From: Nitrospira sp. ST-bin5
GTDB taxonomy: Bacteria; Nitrospirota; Nitrospiria; Nitrospirales; Nitrospiraceae
Assembly: GCA_002083555.1 (NCBI GenBank)
Contig: MSXN01000013.1
Span: 62,001-126,000 of the forward strand
Length of the DNA stretch: 64,000 nt
Reading direction: 5' to 3'
The notes beneath the pieces are model-generated. The model searched no databases and was not told where the DNA came from. It saw only the letters and a list, made by a program, of their open reading frames with translations. The position numbers and the translations under genes were made by a program. Below are positions 1 to 7,809 of the stretch, in pieces (the stretch's first letter is position 1; each line of letters begins with the position of its first letter).

Positions 1-2
1 TG

Positions 3-77
3 TCGAGTTATGACGGGGCCTTTGAGGACTCTCAGTTGGTCGACTTGCTTGCCTACATCAGGTCGCTCAAGCCGTAA
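3..77 (+). CDS. C-terminal end of a cytochrome c-like protein (partial)
   Basis: Only the last 24 codons are inside the window. They read as an amphipathic helix ending LVDLLAYIRSLKP before TAA. This ending is typical of class I cytochrome c domains, both free and fused to oxidase subunit II, whose last helix carries the 'LxxYIRSL' pattern. The haem-binding CXXCH lies outside the window, so the assignment rests on this short tail. It sits 18 bases before the next gene and may share its transcript. Confidence 0.5.
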   Translation, partial: SSYDGAFEDSQLVDLLAYIRSLKP

Positions 78-95
78 CGAGCAACGAGGGGAATC

Positions 96-374
96 ATGAC
101 TGTGCGCAACCTGCCGCGCTGGCTTCTTTTTGGAGCGGGATGTCTGCTGCTAGGCTTAGCACTGGCTCTGCGCCCCACGCCGGTTGTGTCGCTAGTTCTC
201 TCGACCCAACCGCGGTTTGAGTACCGGGTGCTCGAAGTGCTTCCCGACACGCGCAGCATTCAAGCCGTGCTCACCGAGTATGGCCAGGCCCGGTGGGAGT
301 TGGCAGTGGTCGAGATGGGCGATCTGCAAACTCCGAGACTCATCTTTAAGAAGGGAGTTCCTGCCGCTCCATAG
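96..374 (+). CDS. Small membrane-anchored DUF4177-like protein
   Basis: A 92-residue protein with one hydrophobic segment at about residues 8-27, then a soluble domain. Residues 40-88 (FEYRVLEVLP, later GQARWELAVVEMGD and RLIFKK) follow the DUF4177 layout: a beta strand, a helix ending in a 'GWEL' type motif, and a closing 'iFKR' strand. The function of DUF4177 proteins is unknown. The GAGGGGAATC before the ATG is an acceptable ribosome binding site. It lies between a cytochrome end and a haem protein, so a membrane or periplasmic location in a redox setting is likely, but no activity can be assigned. Confidence 0.6.
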   Translation: MTVRNLPRWLLFGAGCLLLGLALALRPTPVVSLVLSTQPRFEYRVLEVLPDTRSIQAVLTEYGQARWELAVVEMGDLQTPRLIFKKGVPAAP

Positions 375-454
375 AGGGAGGGCGAAGGGGATTCGGCGCT
401 CTTCATCATGTTCAGGTCTCCGGGCCGGAGAGGCTATCTCAGAGGGAGGTTCTT

Positions 455-1039
455 ATGTCGATCATAAAGTGGTTTGTCGGAGGCGTCGCCATTGCCTTGT
501 GCGCATTCGGAGGATGGAAAGCCGGCTTGGCCGGCACCCCATCGGCAGGCAGTGTGCCGCTGGAAACGGTCGTGGATTATCTCCATTCAGTGCTGGAGTC
601 CAACCGGACCTTTTATACCGTCCATGTGGTGGAGCGGATGCAGCGGCGGGGTGTGATCGAATCGTCGGAGAAATGGCGCGAGGCCAGTGCGCTTCCGCTG
701 CCGGCCCAATTCTTCCAGGAGGCGGCAAGCCTTGCGGCGTTGACGGGAAGCGCTGTGCAGTATCGACTGATCAGCTTGAATCCCATCAACAAGCAAAGCG
801 GGCCTCGAAGCAATTTTGAGCGGAGGGCGCTTGAGGCGGTCATGGCGCACCCCGAGCAGCCGTATAAGGGGCAGGTCAAGGAGGGAGGAGCCCGTTACTT
901 CCAGGCCCTGTATGCAGATCATGCCGTCTCGTCGGTGTGTGTGAGCTGCCACAACGCCGATCCTCGCAGCCCGAAGAGTGATTACAAATTAAACGATGTC
1001 CTGGGCGCGGTCCTGATCTCGATTCCGATGCCGGAGTAA
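455..1039 (+). CDS. DUF3365 (Tll0287-like) monohaem cytochrome c
   Basis: A 194-residue exported protein. Residues 1-26 form a signal peptide or membrane anchor, followed by the Tll0287-like fold: 'LETVVDYLHSVLESNRTFYT' then VVERM, a conserved LPLPAQF, and YRLISLNPIN. One haem c site, CVSCH, lies at about residues 165-169 near the C-terminus. The family resembles haem-binding PAS-like sensor domains, and many members stand alone as periplasmic monohaem cytochromes. AGAGGGAGG precedes the ATG. A paralogue with the same domain order, but with a frameshift, occurs at 53034-53608. A role in periplasmic redox sensing or electron transfer is inferred. Confidence 0.8.
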   Translation: MSIIKWFVGGVAIALCAFGGWKAGLAGTPSAGSVPLETVVDYLHSVLESNRTFYTVHVVERMQRRGVIESSEKWREASALPLPAQFFQEAASLAALTGSAVQYRLISLNPINKQSGPRSNFERRALEAVMAHPEQPYKGQVKEGGARYFQALYADHAVSSVCVSCHNADPRSPKSDYKLNDVLGAVLISIPMPE

Positions 1040-1395
1040 ACTTGTACGTTCAGAGTCTGAGACCGGCGTGTCGGATCGCCCGGTTCCTGTGTGTCCTGCC
1101 ACCAGTCATACTAGTTATGACGGATGTCCTGGGCTATGTCCGCACCATGGCGCCTTTAAACGCGAAGGGTTAGCGCGTCCGTCCCGGTCGATCCGGCTCG
1201 GCCGGCTCTGTTGCCTTTCGCGACAGCGAGTGTTTTTGGCGAGCCCTGGAATGCCCCAGGATCAGGATTCACTATTCGCTCCCCCGTTGTAAGCCCTCAT
1301 CAAACCAACGCAATTGATCGTCGTCCGGCTTGAACAAGCTGGCACGAACCTGGCTTTTCACCTGGTGAAAGACTTTTTTATCAGGGAGGATCGCC
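1040..1395. other. Intergenic stretch, nothing recognised
   Basis: About 355 bases between the DUF3365 gene and the YtxH-like gene. The open reading frames here look random and lack ribosome binding sites or family-like patterns. AGGGAGG just upstream of 1396 is the binding site of the next gene. I see no RNA gene or clear hairpin terminator. Confidence 0.4.
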
Positions 1396-1707
1396 ATGGA
1401 TACTCACGACTCACGATGTTCATCGCAAGCCATTGCACTGGCCTTTCTCGGTGGCGCCATCGCGGGAGCGGTCGCCGGGGTTTTGCTCGCGCCCAAGTCT
1501 GGGGAAGAAACGAGGCGGGAGTTGCGAGGGTATGCGAGGAAGGCGGAGGAAGAAGTCATCGAGAAGGCCAAGGAGGCACGAGCCGCGCTTGATGAGATGA
1601 TTGAGCGGGGCAAGCACTTTATGGCGGAGAAACGCGAGGATGTCGAAGCCGCGGTGACAGCCGGCAAAGAGGCGATGAAAGAGCGCATGGATAAATGCTC
1701 TAGCTAA
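1396..1707 (+). CDS. YtxH-domain protein
   Basis: A 103-residue protein with a Gly/Ala-rich hydrophobic segment at about residues 13-33 (LAFLGGAIAGAVAGVLLAPK) followed by SGEETRREL and a long charged helix to the end. This is the standard YtxH (gas vesicle/general stress) arrangement: one membrane segment and a coiled-coil or amphipathic tail. The ATG is preceded by CAGGGAGGATCGCC. YtxH proteins are stress-associated and poorly characterised. The next gene starts nine bases after the stop, so co-transcription with the oxidoreductase genes is possible. Confidence 0.8.
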   Translation: MDTHDSRCSSQAIALAFLGGAIAGAVAGVLLAPKSGEETRRELRGYARKAEEEVIEKAKEARAALDEMIERGKHFMAEKREDVEAAVTAGKEAMKERMDKCSS

Positions 1708-1715
1708 GGAGAATC

Positions 1716-2633
1716 GTGCTGTCGACTCGCTTTCATGGCCGTGGCGGGCAGGGCGCGAAAACTGCGAGCCGCATCTTGGGTACCGCTGCGTTCCTCGAAG
1801 GGTTTGTGGCACAGGACTCGCCGATTTACGGAGCCGAGCGCCGCGGTGCGCCGGTCGCCGCTTTTACGCGGATCGCCAGGGAGCCGATTCGGGAGCGCGG
1901 CCTCATCGCTCGTCCCGATCTCGTTGTGATCGCCGATGCTTCGCTCATAGAAGATCCTGCCGCCCGTGTGTTGGACGGGATCGATGAACGAACGGCGGTC
2001 TTCGTCAACTCGCCACTGACTGCCGGACAATTGGACGCACAGAACCTGCTGTCCGGTTGCCTGTCCGCATTGGATCTGACCGACGTCGCGTTGCAACAAT
2101 TGGGGAATCGCGGCGCCATCAGTGCCCTGCTCGGCGCGGTCGCCGGACGACTCGTCGGACTTCGTCGGGAGTCGATCCGCGAGGCGATTGCACGGGAGCT
2201 TGCCGATCTGGGACTCGCCGCTTCCGTCATTGAGCGCAATCAAGCAGTCGCGCTTCAATGCTATGACGCCGTCCGCACCGTTCCCGTGGCAGCAGCTGCG
2301 CCGCAGCCCGCAGCCCCGGCGCAGCTCCAAGTGCCGACGTACGAATCTCCGACCAGAGGAACCGCCAGGATCAGCGCCTCAGCGAATTCGGTTCTGCGTG
2401 AAACCGGCGGCTGGCGGACCTTCCGGCCGGTCCTGCTGCCCGACAAGTGCAACGGCTGCTGGCTCTGTTTCACGTATTGCCCCGACGGGGTGATATCGAT
2501 GACCAAGGACGACAAGCCCGTGATCGATTATGACCATTGCAAGGGATGCCAGATCTGCGTCCATGAATGCCCGACCAACGCCTTAGTGGCTGAACGGGAA
2601 AAGGAAGGAGAGGTGGCATGGCGGGCGAAATGA
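1716..2633 (+). CDS. 2-oxoacid:ferredoxin oxidoreductase, fused gamma-delta subunit
   Basis: A 305-residue fusion. Residues 1-190 are the gamma domain (HGRGGQGAKTASRIL at the N-terminus, SPIYGAERRGAPV). A Pro/Ala linker follows, then a delta-type ferredoxin domain at about 235-295 with two 4Fe-4S motifs, CNGCWLCFTYC and CKGCQICVHEC. It carries electrons from the thiamine-diphosphate site to ferredoxin in reversible oxidative decarboxylation of pyruvate or a related 2-oxoacid. The start is GTG with AAGGAG four bases upstream, overlapping the previous stop. The 3' end overlaps the alpha gene by 16 bases. In an autotrophic Nitrospira such enzymes serve the reductive TCA cycle. The exact substrate cannot be read from sequence. 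Confidence 0.9.
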   Translation: MLSTRFHGRGGQGAKTASRILGTAAFLEGFVAQDSPIYGAERRGAPVAAFTRIAREPIRERGLIARPDLVVIADASLIEDPAARVLDGIDERTAVFVNSPLTAGQLDAQNLLSGCLSALDLTDVALQQLGNRGAISALLGAVAGRLVGLRRESIREAIARELADLGLAASVIERNQAVALQCYDAVRTVPVAAAAPQPAAPAQLQVPTYESPTRGTARISASANSVLRETGGWRTFRPVLLPDKCNGCWLCFTYCPDGVISMTKDDKPVIDYDHCKGCQICVHECPTNALVAEREKEGEVAWRAK

Positions 2634-3847
2634 TGACCGGCAATCTCGCGGCGGCCTGGGGCGCGCGGCTGGCAGACGTGGATTATGTGCCGGCCTTTCC
2701 GATCACCCCGCAGACAGAAATTGTGGAGGCGCTGGCGAAGTGGTGCGACAGCGGCGCAATGGCGGCCCGGTTTGTGACCCTGGACTCCGAGCATTCCATG
2801 ATGACGGCGGCCGGGGCTGCCGCGGCGACGGGGGCCCGGGTCTTCACTGCGACATCCAGCCAGGGGCTGTTGTATGCGATGGAGGTGCTCTATTCCATCT
2901 CCGGCTGGCGCACGCCGCTGGTACTGGTCAATGTCTCCAGGGCGCTGGCTGCCCCGATTACACTCGAATCGGATCACAACGATGTGCTGGCCGCGCGGGA
3001 CTCCGGTTTTCTTCAGATCCACGCCGAGACCTGCCAGGAAGTGCTGGATTCGATTCTCATGGCCTATCGGATCGCGGAGGATGAGCGGGTCATGTTGCCG
3101 GTCATCGTCAACCTGGACGGCTTCTACCTGTCATTTACCCGTGAGCCGGTGATCCTACCGGAGCCGGAACAGGTCAAGCAATTCCTGTATCCGTTTCAAC
3201 CGGCGCACTTAGGCTTCAGAGCCTCGGCGCCGCATGCGCTCGGTGTGGCGGTGCTTGGCGGGACTCCCTACTCGTACTTCCGTCATCAAATGCATCTGGC
3301 TGCCATGAATGCATTGGATGTGCATCAGGAGGCGGCCGCATCATTCGAGCAGCTGTTCGGGCGGCGGTACGATGTGGTCGAGGGCTACCGGCTTGACGAT
3401 GCGGAAGATGTGCTTGTCATGACCAACGCGCTTGCAAGCAGCGGTAAGGCCGCGGTCGATGTTGCCAGGGCAGAGGGCAAGCGGGTGGGTTTGCTCCGGC
3501 TCCGGATGATCCGTCCCTGGCCGACGGCGGCCATCCGTGACGCGTTGCGAGGCCGGAGGGCCGTTGCGGTGCTCGATCAGAATCTGGCTCCGGGGCAGGG
3601 CGGTATTCTTTTTCAGGAAATTGCGGCCTGTCTCTATGACGAAGCGATCCGGCCACGGGCGCTCTGCTCGTTCATCGGCGGCCTGGGAGGAAAGAATCTC
3701 TCGGAAGGCGAGTTTCGAGTGATCTTCGAGCAGACGGCAGCGGCCGGGGTCCGGGGAAAAGGGATCGGGCCGGTCCTGCTGTACACCGAAGCCGAGCACC
3801 GGGAGATGGTGCAGTTGCAAATGCTGGCTGGTGGTCTCAAGAGCTGA
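2618..3847 (+). CDS. 2-oxoacid:ferredoxin oxidoreductase alpha subunit
   Basis: A 409-residue protein with the pyruvate:ferredoxin oxidoreductase alpha signature: 'GNLAAAWGARLADVDYVPAF' then PITPQTEIVE near the N-terminus, TLDSEHSMMTAAGAAAATGA, and TATSSQGLLYAMEVL. This subunit gives the pyrimidine-side thiamine diphosphate contacts and CoA-binding domain II. The C-terminal domain has GGILFQEI and GLGGKNLSEGEF. The start is the ATG after GAAGGAGAGGTGGC, inside the end of the gamma-delta gene, which implies translational coupling. With its partners it should catalyse 2-oxoacid + CoA + oxidised ferredoxin to acyl-CoA + CO2, or the reverse. Confidence 0.92.
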   Translation: MAGEMMTGNLAAAWGARLADVDYVPAFPITPQTEIVEALAKWCDSGAMAARFVTLDSEHSMMTAAGAAAATGARVFTATSSQGLLYAMEVLYSISGWRTPLVLVNVSRALAAPITLESDHNDVLAARDSGFLQIHAETCQEVLDSILMAYRIAEDERVMLPVIVNLDGFYLSFTREPVILPEPEQVKQFLYPFQPAHLGFRASAPHALGVAVLGGTPYSYFRHQMHLAAMNALDVHQEAAASFEQLFGRRYDVVEGYRLDDAEDVLVMTNALASSGKAAVDVARAEGKRVGLLRLRMIRPWPTAAIRDALRGRRAVAVLDQNLAPGQGGILFQEIAACLYDEAIRPRALCSFIGGLGGKNLSEGEFRVIFEQTAAAGVRGKGIGPVLLYTEAEHREMVQLQMLAGGLKS

Positions 3848-3916
3848 AGGCCGATAGCAGAGCATAGAACCATCAGCTATACGCCATACGCTATAAGCTC
3901 TTTTGGGGGAGTTCCC
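3848..3916. other. Short spacer with heptamer repeats
   Basis: The gap between alpha and beta genes contains three consecutive seven-base units, TATACGC, CATACGC and TATAAGC (about 3876-3897), flanked by AGC and GCT. The final GGGGGAG is the ribosome binding site of the beta gene. The repeats have no obvious coding or terminator function. Confidence 0.4.
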
Positions 3917-4849
3917 ATGCCCTGGCAACGCGAGACGTTCAAGAAGATCAAACAGATTCCCCGTGAAGAACACGTGCTTCCCGGAACGGCGCTCTGTGCC
4001 GGATGCGGAGGACTGGAGTCGTTGCGGCTGGCGGCAAAGGTGTTGGGCGACAACGTGGTCTACGTGAATGCCGCGGGGTGTTTTACCATGCTCGCGGCCT
4101 ATCCTTTCACGCCGTTCAAGGGCTCGTGGCTTTACACCACGATGGGGTCGGCGCCCGCCGGCGCACAGGGTGTGCGCGATGCGCTCGACATTTTGATCGC
4201 CAAAGGCCGGTTGCCGAAAGAAGAGAATCTGAAAGTCGTGGTCTTGGGAGGTGACGGCTCGACCTACGACATGGCCCTCTCTTCGACATCGGGCGCCATC
4301 ACCAGAAAACTCGACTTCTATTATTTTTGCTACGACAACGAAGCCTACGGGAATACCGGTATGCAGCAATCCGCTGCGACACCCTACGGCGCGCGGACGG
4401 CTACCTCGCCCTGCAGTCTGCAACATCCGGCCGGCGCCACGCAGGAAAAGAAAGACATCTTCGAGATCTGGCGGGCGCATAAGCCGCCCTATATCGCGAC
4501 CGTCGCACCGAGGTATCCGCTGGATCTGGAAGAGAAGTTCGCGCGGGCGGCCAAGTTCGCAGGACCGAAGCTGTTCCTCGCCCTTTCCGCTTGCCCCACC
4601 GGCTGGCTCTACGATCCGGGAGAGACCCCGGAAGTGGCCAAGCTGGCGGTGGAGACGGGCCTCTGGCCGCTGAAGGAAGCGATCAACGGAGAAGTCACGC
4701 ACACGTACATTCCCAAACGGAAGCCGGTGGAAGAGTATCTGAAACTACAGGGACGGTTTCGGCATCTGTTCGAACCGACCAGGCAGGACGAAGCGATCCG
4801 GCATATTCAAGAGCGGGTGGATATCTATTGGAAGCAGGTCAGCGGATAA
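3917..4849 (+). CDS. 2-oxoacid:ferredoxin oxidoreductase beta subunit
   Basis: A 310-residue subunit that binds thiamine diphosphate and the proximal 4Fe-4S cluster. CAGCGG at about residues 27-32 and the downstream AGCF provide cluster cysteines. GGDGSTYDMAL is the GDG(x)n thiamine diphosphate motif, continuing to the CYDNEAYGNTGMQQS strand. SSATPYG-type sequence (QQSAATPYGA) matches the pyruvate oxidoreductase beta family. The ATG follows GGGGGAGTTCCC. The gene order gamma-delta, alpha, beta differs from the commoner gamma-delta-alpha-beta with separate delta, and is complete, so a functional heterotrimer is expected. Confidence 0.92.
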   Translation: MPWQRETFKKIKQIPREEHVLPGTALCAGCGGLESLRLAAKVLGDNVVYVNAAGCFTMLAAYPFTPFKGSWLYTTMGSAPAGAQGVRDALDILIAKGRLPKEENLKVVVLGGDGSTYDMALSSTSGAITRKLDFYYFCYDNEAYGNTGMQQSAATPYGARTATSPCSLQHPAGATQEKKDIFEIWRAHKPPYIATVAPRYPLDLEEKFARAAKFAGPKLFLALSACPTGWLYDPGETPEVAKLAVETGLWPLKEAINGEVTHTYIPKRKPVEEYLKLQGRFRHLFEPTRQDEAIRHIQERVDIYWKQVSG

Positions 4850-4934
4850 CAATTACAACCGGGAGCGAGAACTCACGGTAGGGTCGCTGATGTAGCAGGA
4901 GTTGGCCTCATGACGTCCCAGGGCTTTCCCCGCG

Positions 4935-4963
4935 CTTGACACGTCAAGAAATGTTGTTATGAT
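4935..4963 (+). promoter_or_regulatory. Sigma70-type promoter with palindrome upstream of arsR
   Basis: TTGACA at 4936-4941 and TATGAT at 4958-4963 are separated by 16 bases. The -35 box lies inside a perfect inverted repeat CTTGAC-AC-GTCAAG (4935-4948). The expected transcription start falls within a few bases of the ATG at 4971, so the arsR message may be nearly leaderless. The palindrome over the -35 box is a plausible repressor site. This is read directly from sequence and function is inferred. Confidence 0.7.
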
Positions 4964-4970
4964 ATCAGGC

Positions 4971-5291
4971 ATGACAACGACCATCAAACGGCGAGATCAA
5001 GGGGTGAGCCTCTTCCATGCTTTGTCAGATGAAACGCGGCTGGAGATCATGGAGCGCCTGAAAGATGGTGAGCAATGTGTCTGTGATCTCACCGAGGCCC
5101 TCAAGACCGGGCAGTCGCGGCTGTCCTTTCATTTGAAGGTGCTCAAAGATGCAGGTCTGATCACGGATCGTCCTGAGGGCCGCTGGGTTCATTATTCTCT
5201 CAATACAGACACCCTCAAGGAATTAGAAGAGGTCGTGCGGTCGTTACGGGACTTATCCCCACGACGGGGCCCCTCAGCGAAGTGTTGTTAA
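4971..5291 (+). CDS. arsR: ArsR-family arsenic-responsive repressor
   Basis: A 106-residue winged-helix repressor. The N-terminal region reads LFHALSDETRLEIMERL, followed by the metal-site loop DGEQCVCDL (CVC, as in ArsR proteins that bind As(III)), the recognition helix SRLSFHLKVLKDAGLI and the wing EGRWVHYSL. It ends in Cys-Cys. The upstream in-frame ATG at 4959 lies within the -10 box, so I chose the start at 4971. It heads the ars gene run and should release its operators when As(III) binds, switching on the genes downstream. Confidence 0.93.
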   Translation: MTTTIKRRDQGVSLFHALSDETRLEIMERLKDGEQCVCDLTEALKTGQSRLSFHLKVLKDAGLITDRPEGRWVHYSLNTDTLKELEEVVRSLRDLSPRRGPSAKCC

Positions 5292-5308
5292 TTTTTCGGC
5301 GCTGATAA

Positions 5309-5324
5309 ATCAACTTTTGTTGAT
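5309..5324 (+). promoter_or_regulatory. ArsR/SmtB-type operator palindrome before arsM
   Basis: ATCAACTTTTGTTGAT is a perfect 5-base inverted repeat with a 6-base spacer (ATCAA-N6-TTGAT). It is placed between arsR and arsM, just before the AAGGAG ribosome binding site. ATCAA-N6-TTGAT is a known form of ArsR-family operator. It suggests a second, internal control point for arsM onwards, separate from the palindrome at the arsR promoter. Confidence 0.65.
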
Positions 5325-5342
5325 TAATAGAAGGAGTACGTG

Positions 5343-6167
5343 ATGAACGGCCAAGAGATCAAGGAGTTTGTGAAGGCTGAGTATGGGCAGGCGGCGCTGC
5401 AAGCGAAACACGGCGGCAGTTCCTGCTGTGGGTCGGTTCCGGAGCGAGTCGATTTCATCACCTCCAATCTCTACGGGAAACATGAAACAGAGGCTCTCCC
5501 GGCGGAAGCCGTCCTGGCTTCGCTCGGGTGCGGGAATCCGATGGCGTTGGCGGAACTCAGTCCTGGCGAGACGGTTCTGGATCTCGGCTCCGGGGGCGGC
5601 ATCGATGTCCTGTTGTCGGCCCGTCGGGTTGGTCCGACCGGTAAAGTGTTTGGCCTCGATATGACGGACGAGATGCTCGCCTTGGCGCGGGAGAACCAGG
5701 AGAAAGCAGGAGTCCGGAATGTGGAGTTTCTCAAGGGCGAGATCGAGGACATTCCACTGGGAGATCGCGTCGTCGATGTGATCATCTCCAACTGTGTCAT
5801 CAATCTCTCGTCCGACAAAGATCGCGTGCTGGCCGAGGCCTTCCGGGTTCTGAAGCCGGGCGGTCGGCTTGCCGTCTCCGATGTCGTCGTGCGCGGCGAT
5901 GTCCCGGCTGAGATTCGCCACAGCGTTGAACTGTGGATGGGCTGTGTGGCGGGTGCCTTAGAAGAGTCCGCCTACCGGGACAAACTCGTGAAAGCGGGGT
6001 TTGACGAGATTGAGATCGTCCCCACGCGGATCTATCGCGCCGAGGATGCCAAAGACTTCTTGGCCGGCGCAGGGCTGAATGTGGACAAACTTGGGCCGCA
6101 GTTGGATGGGAAGTTCATGAGCGCGTTTGTGCGTGCTCGCAAACCCGCCCAGGTTCACAAAAGCTAA
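5343..6167 (+). CDS. arsM: Arsenite S-adenosylmethionine methyltransferase
   Basis: A 274-residue class I methyltransferase. Motif I is VLDLGSGGGIDVLLSARRVG at about residue 79, motif II GKVFGLDMTDEML, then VDVIISNCVINLSSDK and the post-motif LKPGGRLAVSDVV. Cysteines typical of ArsM are visible: near LASLGCGNPM, in SNCVINL and in MGCVAGAL. These bind As(III), which is methylated using SAM. The ATG at 5343 was preferred over the GTG at 5340 because AAGGAG lies six bases upstream. A short SSCC near the N-terminus may also bind arsenic. The gene lies in the ars operon. Confidence 0.93.
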   Translation: MNGQEIKEFVKAEYGQAALQAKHGGSSCCGSVPERVDFITSNLYGKHETEALPAEAVLASLGCGNPMALAELSPGETVLDLGSGGGIDVLLSARRVGPTGKVFGLDMTDEMLALARENQEKAGVRNVEFLKGEIEDIPLGDRVVDVIISNCVINLSSDKDRVLAEAFRVLKPGGRLAVSDVVVRGDVPAEIRHSVELWMGCVAGALEESAYRDKLVKAGFDEIEIVPTRIYRAEDAKDFLAGAGLNVDKLGPQLDGKFMSAFVRARKPAQVHKS

Positions 6168-6185
6168 GAGAGGATTTATTGCGTG

Positions 6186-7283
6186 ATGGATATCGCGATC
6201 ACATCAGTTGTTCACGCGAAGCCAGGCGAGAAACGACTGAACCTCTTTGAACGTTACCTAACCGTGTGGGTCGGACTCTGTATGGTCGCAGGAATTCTCC
6301 TGGGGCAATGGGCTCCAACGACGGTACACGTCCTTAGAAGCCTTGAGTTCGGCCAAGGGAGTCATGTCAATTTCCCTATCGCGGTCCTGATTTGGCTCAT
6401 GATCACCCCGATGATGATGAAGGTCGATTTCGCTGCTGTGCGCAATGTCGGGAAGCGGCCGCGGGGCTTGCTGGTGACCCTGTTCGTGAATTGGATTGTA
6501 AAGCCCTTTTCCATGGCGTTTTTCGCCTGGATCTTTTTTCGGTTCCTGTTCTCAAGTTGGATCACACCTGCCGATGCGGACCAATACATCGCCGGCGCGA
6601 TCATCTTGGCGGCAGCACCCTGTACGGCGATGGTGTTTGTCTGGAGCTATCTTACGGACGGCGATCCGGCCTATACCCTGGTGCAAGTCAGTGTGAACGA
6701 TCTCATTATGCTGGTGCTGTTTGCTCCGCTTGTCGGGTTTCTGGTCAGTGGCGCGTCCTCGTTACAAGTCCCATTCGAGGTTCTATTGTATTCGGTCATC
6801 ATCTTTATTGTGATTCCCTTAACCCTCGGGGTGCTGCTCCGGCACTGGCTCATTCGCAACCATGGGAAGACCTGGTTTGAAGATGTTCTCCTCCCACGAG
6901 TTGCCCCCGTGACCATTGGAGCACTCCTCGCCACGCTCATTTTGATCTTTGCCTTTCAAGCCGAGAATATTCTGGGGAAGACGTTTCATGTGTTCTTGAT
7001 CGCCATCCCGATTCTTTTTCAGGTCTATTTCAATTCTTCGCTGGCGTACGGACTCATGAAATTGCTGAAGGTGCCCTACTCTGTGGCCGCACCGGGGGCA
7101 CTGATTGGGGCGAGCAACTTCTTTGAGCTCGCGGTGGCCACGGCGATCGCGCTGTTCGGCCCCGAGTCAGGAGCGGCGCTGGTCACAGTGGTGGGAGTGT
7201 TGGTAGAAGTCCCAGTCATGCTGTCCGTCTGCGCTGTGTGCAATCGAACCCGTGACTGGTTCCCAGTGGAGGGCTCCGCATGA
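6186..7283 (+). CDS. acr3: ACR3-family arsenite efflux permease
   Basis: A 365-residue integral membrane protein with about ten transmembrane segments. ACR3 hallmarks include LFERYLTVWV near the start, PMMMKVDF, and the conserved cysteine in AAAPCTAMVFVWSYL, which is essential for As(III) transport in studied homologues. It exports As(OH)3 using the membrane potential, and possibly with ArsA and ArsD. The in-frame ATG at 6186 follows the GTG at 6183. The stop overlaps the arsC start by four bases (ATGA), so the genes are coupled. Confidence 0.93.
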   Translation: MDIAITSVVHAKPGEKRLNLFERYLTVWVGLCMVAGILLGQWAPTTVHVLRSLEFGQGSHVNFPIAVLIWLMITPMMMKVDFAAVRNVGKRPRGLLVTLFVNWIVKPFSMAFFAWIFFRFLFSSWITPADADQYIAGAIILAAAPCTAMVFVWSYLTDGDPAYTLVQVSVNDLIMLVLFAPLVGFLVSGASSLQVPFEVLLYSVIIFIVIPLTLGVLLRHWLIRNHGKTWFEDVLLPRVAPVTIGALLATLILIFAFQAENILGKTFHVFLIAIPILFQVYFNSSLAYGLMKLLKVPYSVAAPGALIGASNFFELAVATAIALFGPESGAALVTVVGVLVEVPVMLSVCAVCNRTRDWFPVEGSA

Positions 7284-7762
7284 AACGATTCATCCTGTTC
7301 CTCTGTACCGGCAACTCCTGCCGCTCTGTGTTAGCTGAGGCCACGTTCAATGCCCTGGCAGGCCCTGAATGGCGTGCCATGAGTGCGGGTAGCCATCCGA
7401 CCGGCACCGTCCATCCGCGATCCCTGGCCTTACTACAGCGAGAAGGGATTGCGATCGAGGGGCTGCACAGCAAGTCGTGGGACGACCTTCCGGCCATTCC
7501 GGATATCGTGATCACGGTGTGTGGCAACGCAGCCGGGGAAACCTGTCCGGCCTATCTTGGTCCGGTGTTGCGTGCCCATTGGGGTGTGGAAGATCCGGCC
7601 AAAGCGACCGGGAGCGACGCCGAAATTGACGCGAAGTTCGAGCAGGCCTATCGCATCCTGCGCGCCCGCATTGAAGCATTCTTGAAACTGCCGCTTGACC
7701 GGATCCGAAAGGATCGCGAGCAGTTGAAGATGGAGCTCGACCGCATTGGAAAACTGTCGTAG
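7280..7762 (+). CDS. arsC: Arsenate reductase, low-molecular-weight phosphatase type
   Basis: A 160-residue protein with the phosphatase P-loop CTGNSCRS (Cys9-X5-Arg15) at the N-terminus. The two further cysteines of the thioredoxin-coupled ArsC mechanism are present (Cys81 and Cys89 in VCGNAAGETC). The sequence VEDPAKATG supplies the DP motif. It reduces arsenate to arsenite for export by Acr3, with electrons from thioredoxin. It overlaps acr3 by four bases. All catalytic residues are in place. Confidence 0.92.
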   Translation: MKRFILFLCTGNSCRSVLAEATFNALAGPEWRAMSAGSHPTGTVHPRSLALLQREGIAIEGLHSKSWDDLPAIPDIVITVCGNAAGETCPAYLGPVLRAHWGVEDPAKATGSDAEIDAKFEQAYRILRARIEAFLKLPLDRIRKDREQLKMELDRIGKLS

Positions 7763-7809
7763 CAGACAAGAAGGTCCGTTTATCTTTCCGTTTTCATGGG
7801 AGGTTTCAG

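Noticed and set aside
1068..1292. Plus-strand open frame after the DUF3365 gene
   Set aside because: No binding site, random composition, no family-like features.
3341..4702. Long minus-strand open frame across the oxidoreductase alpha and beta genes
   Set aside because: It crosses two real genes in antisense and shows no domain.
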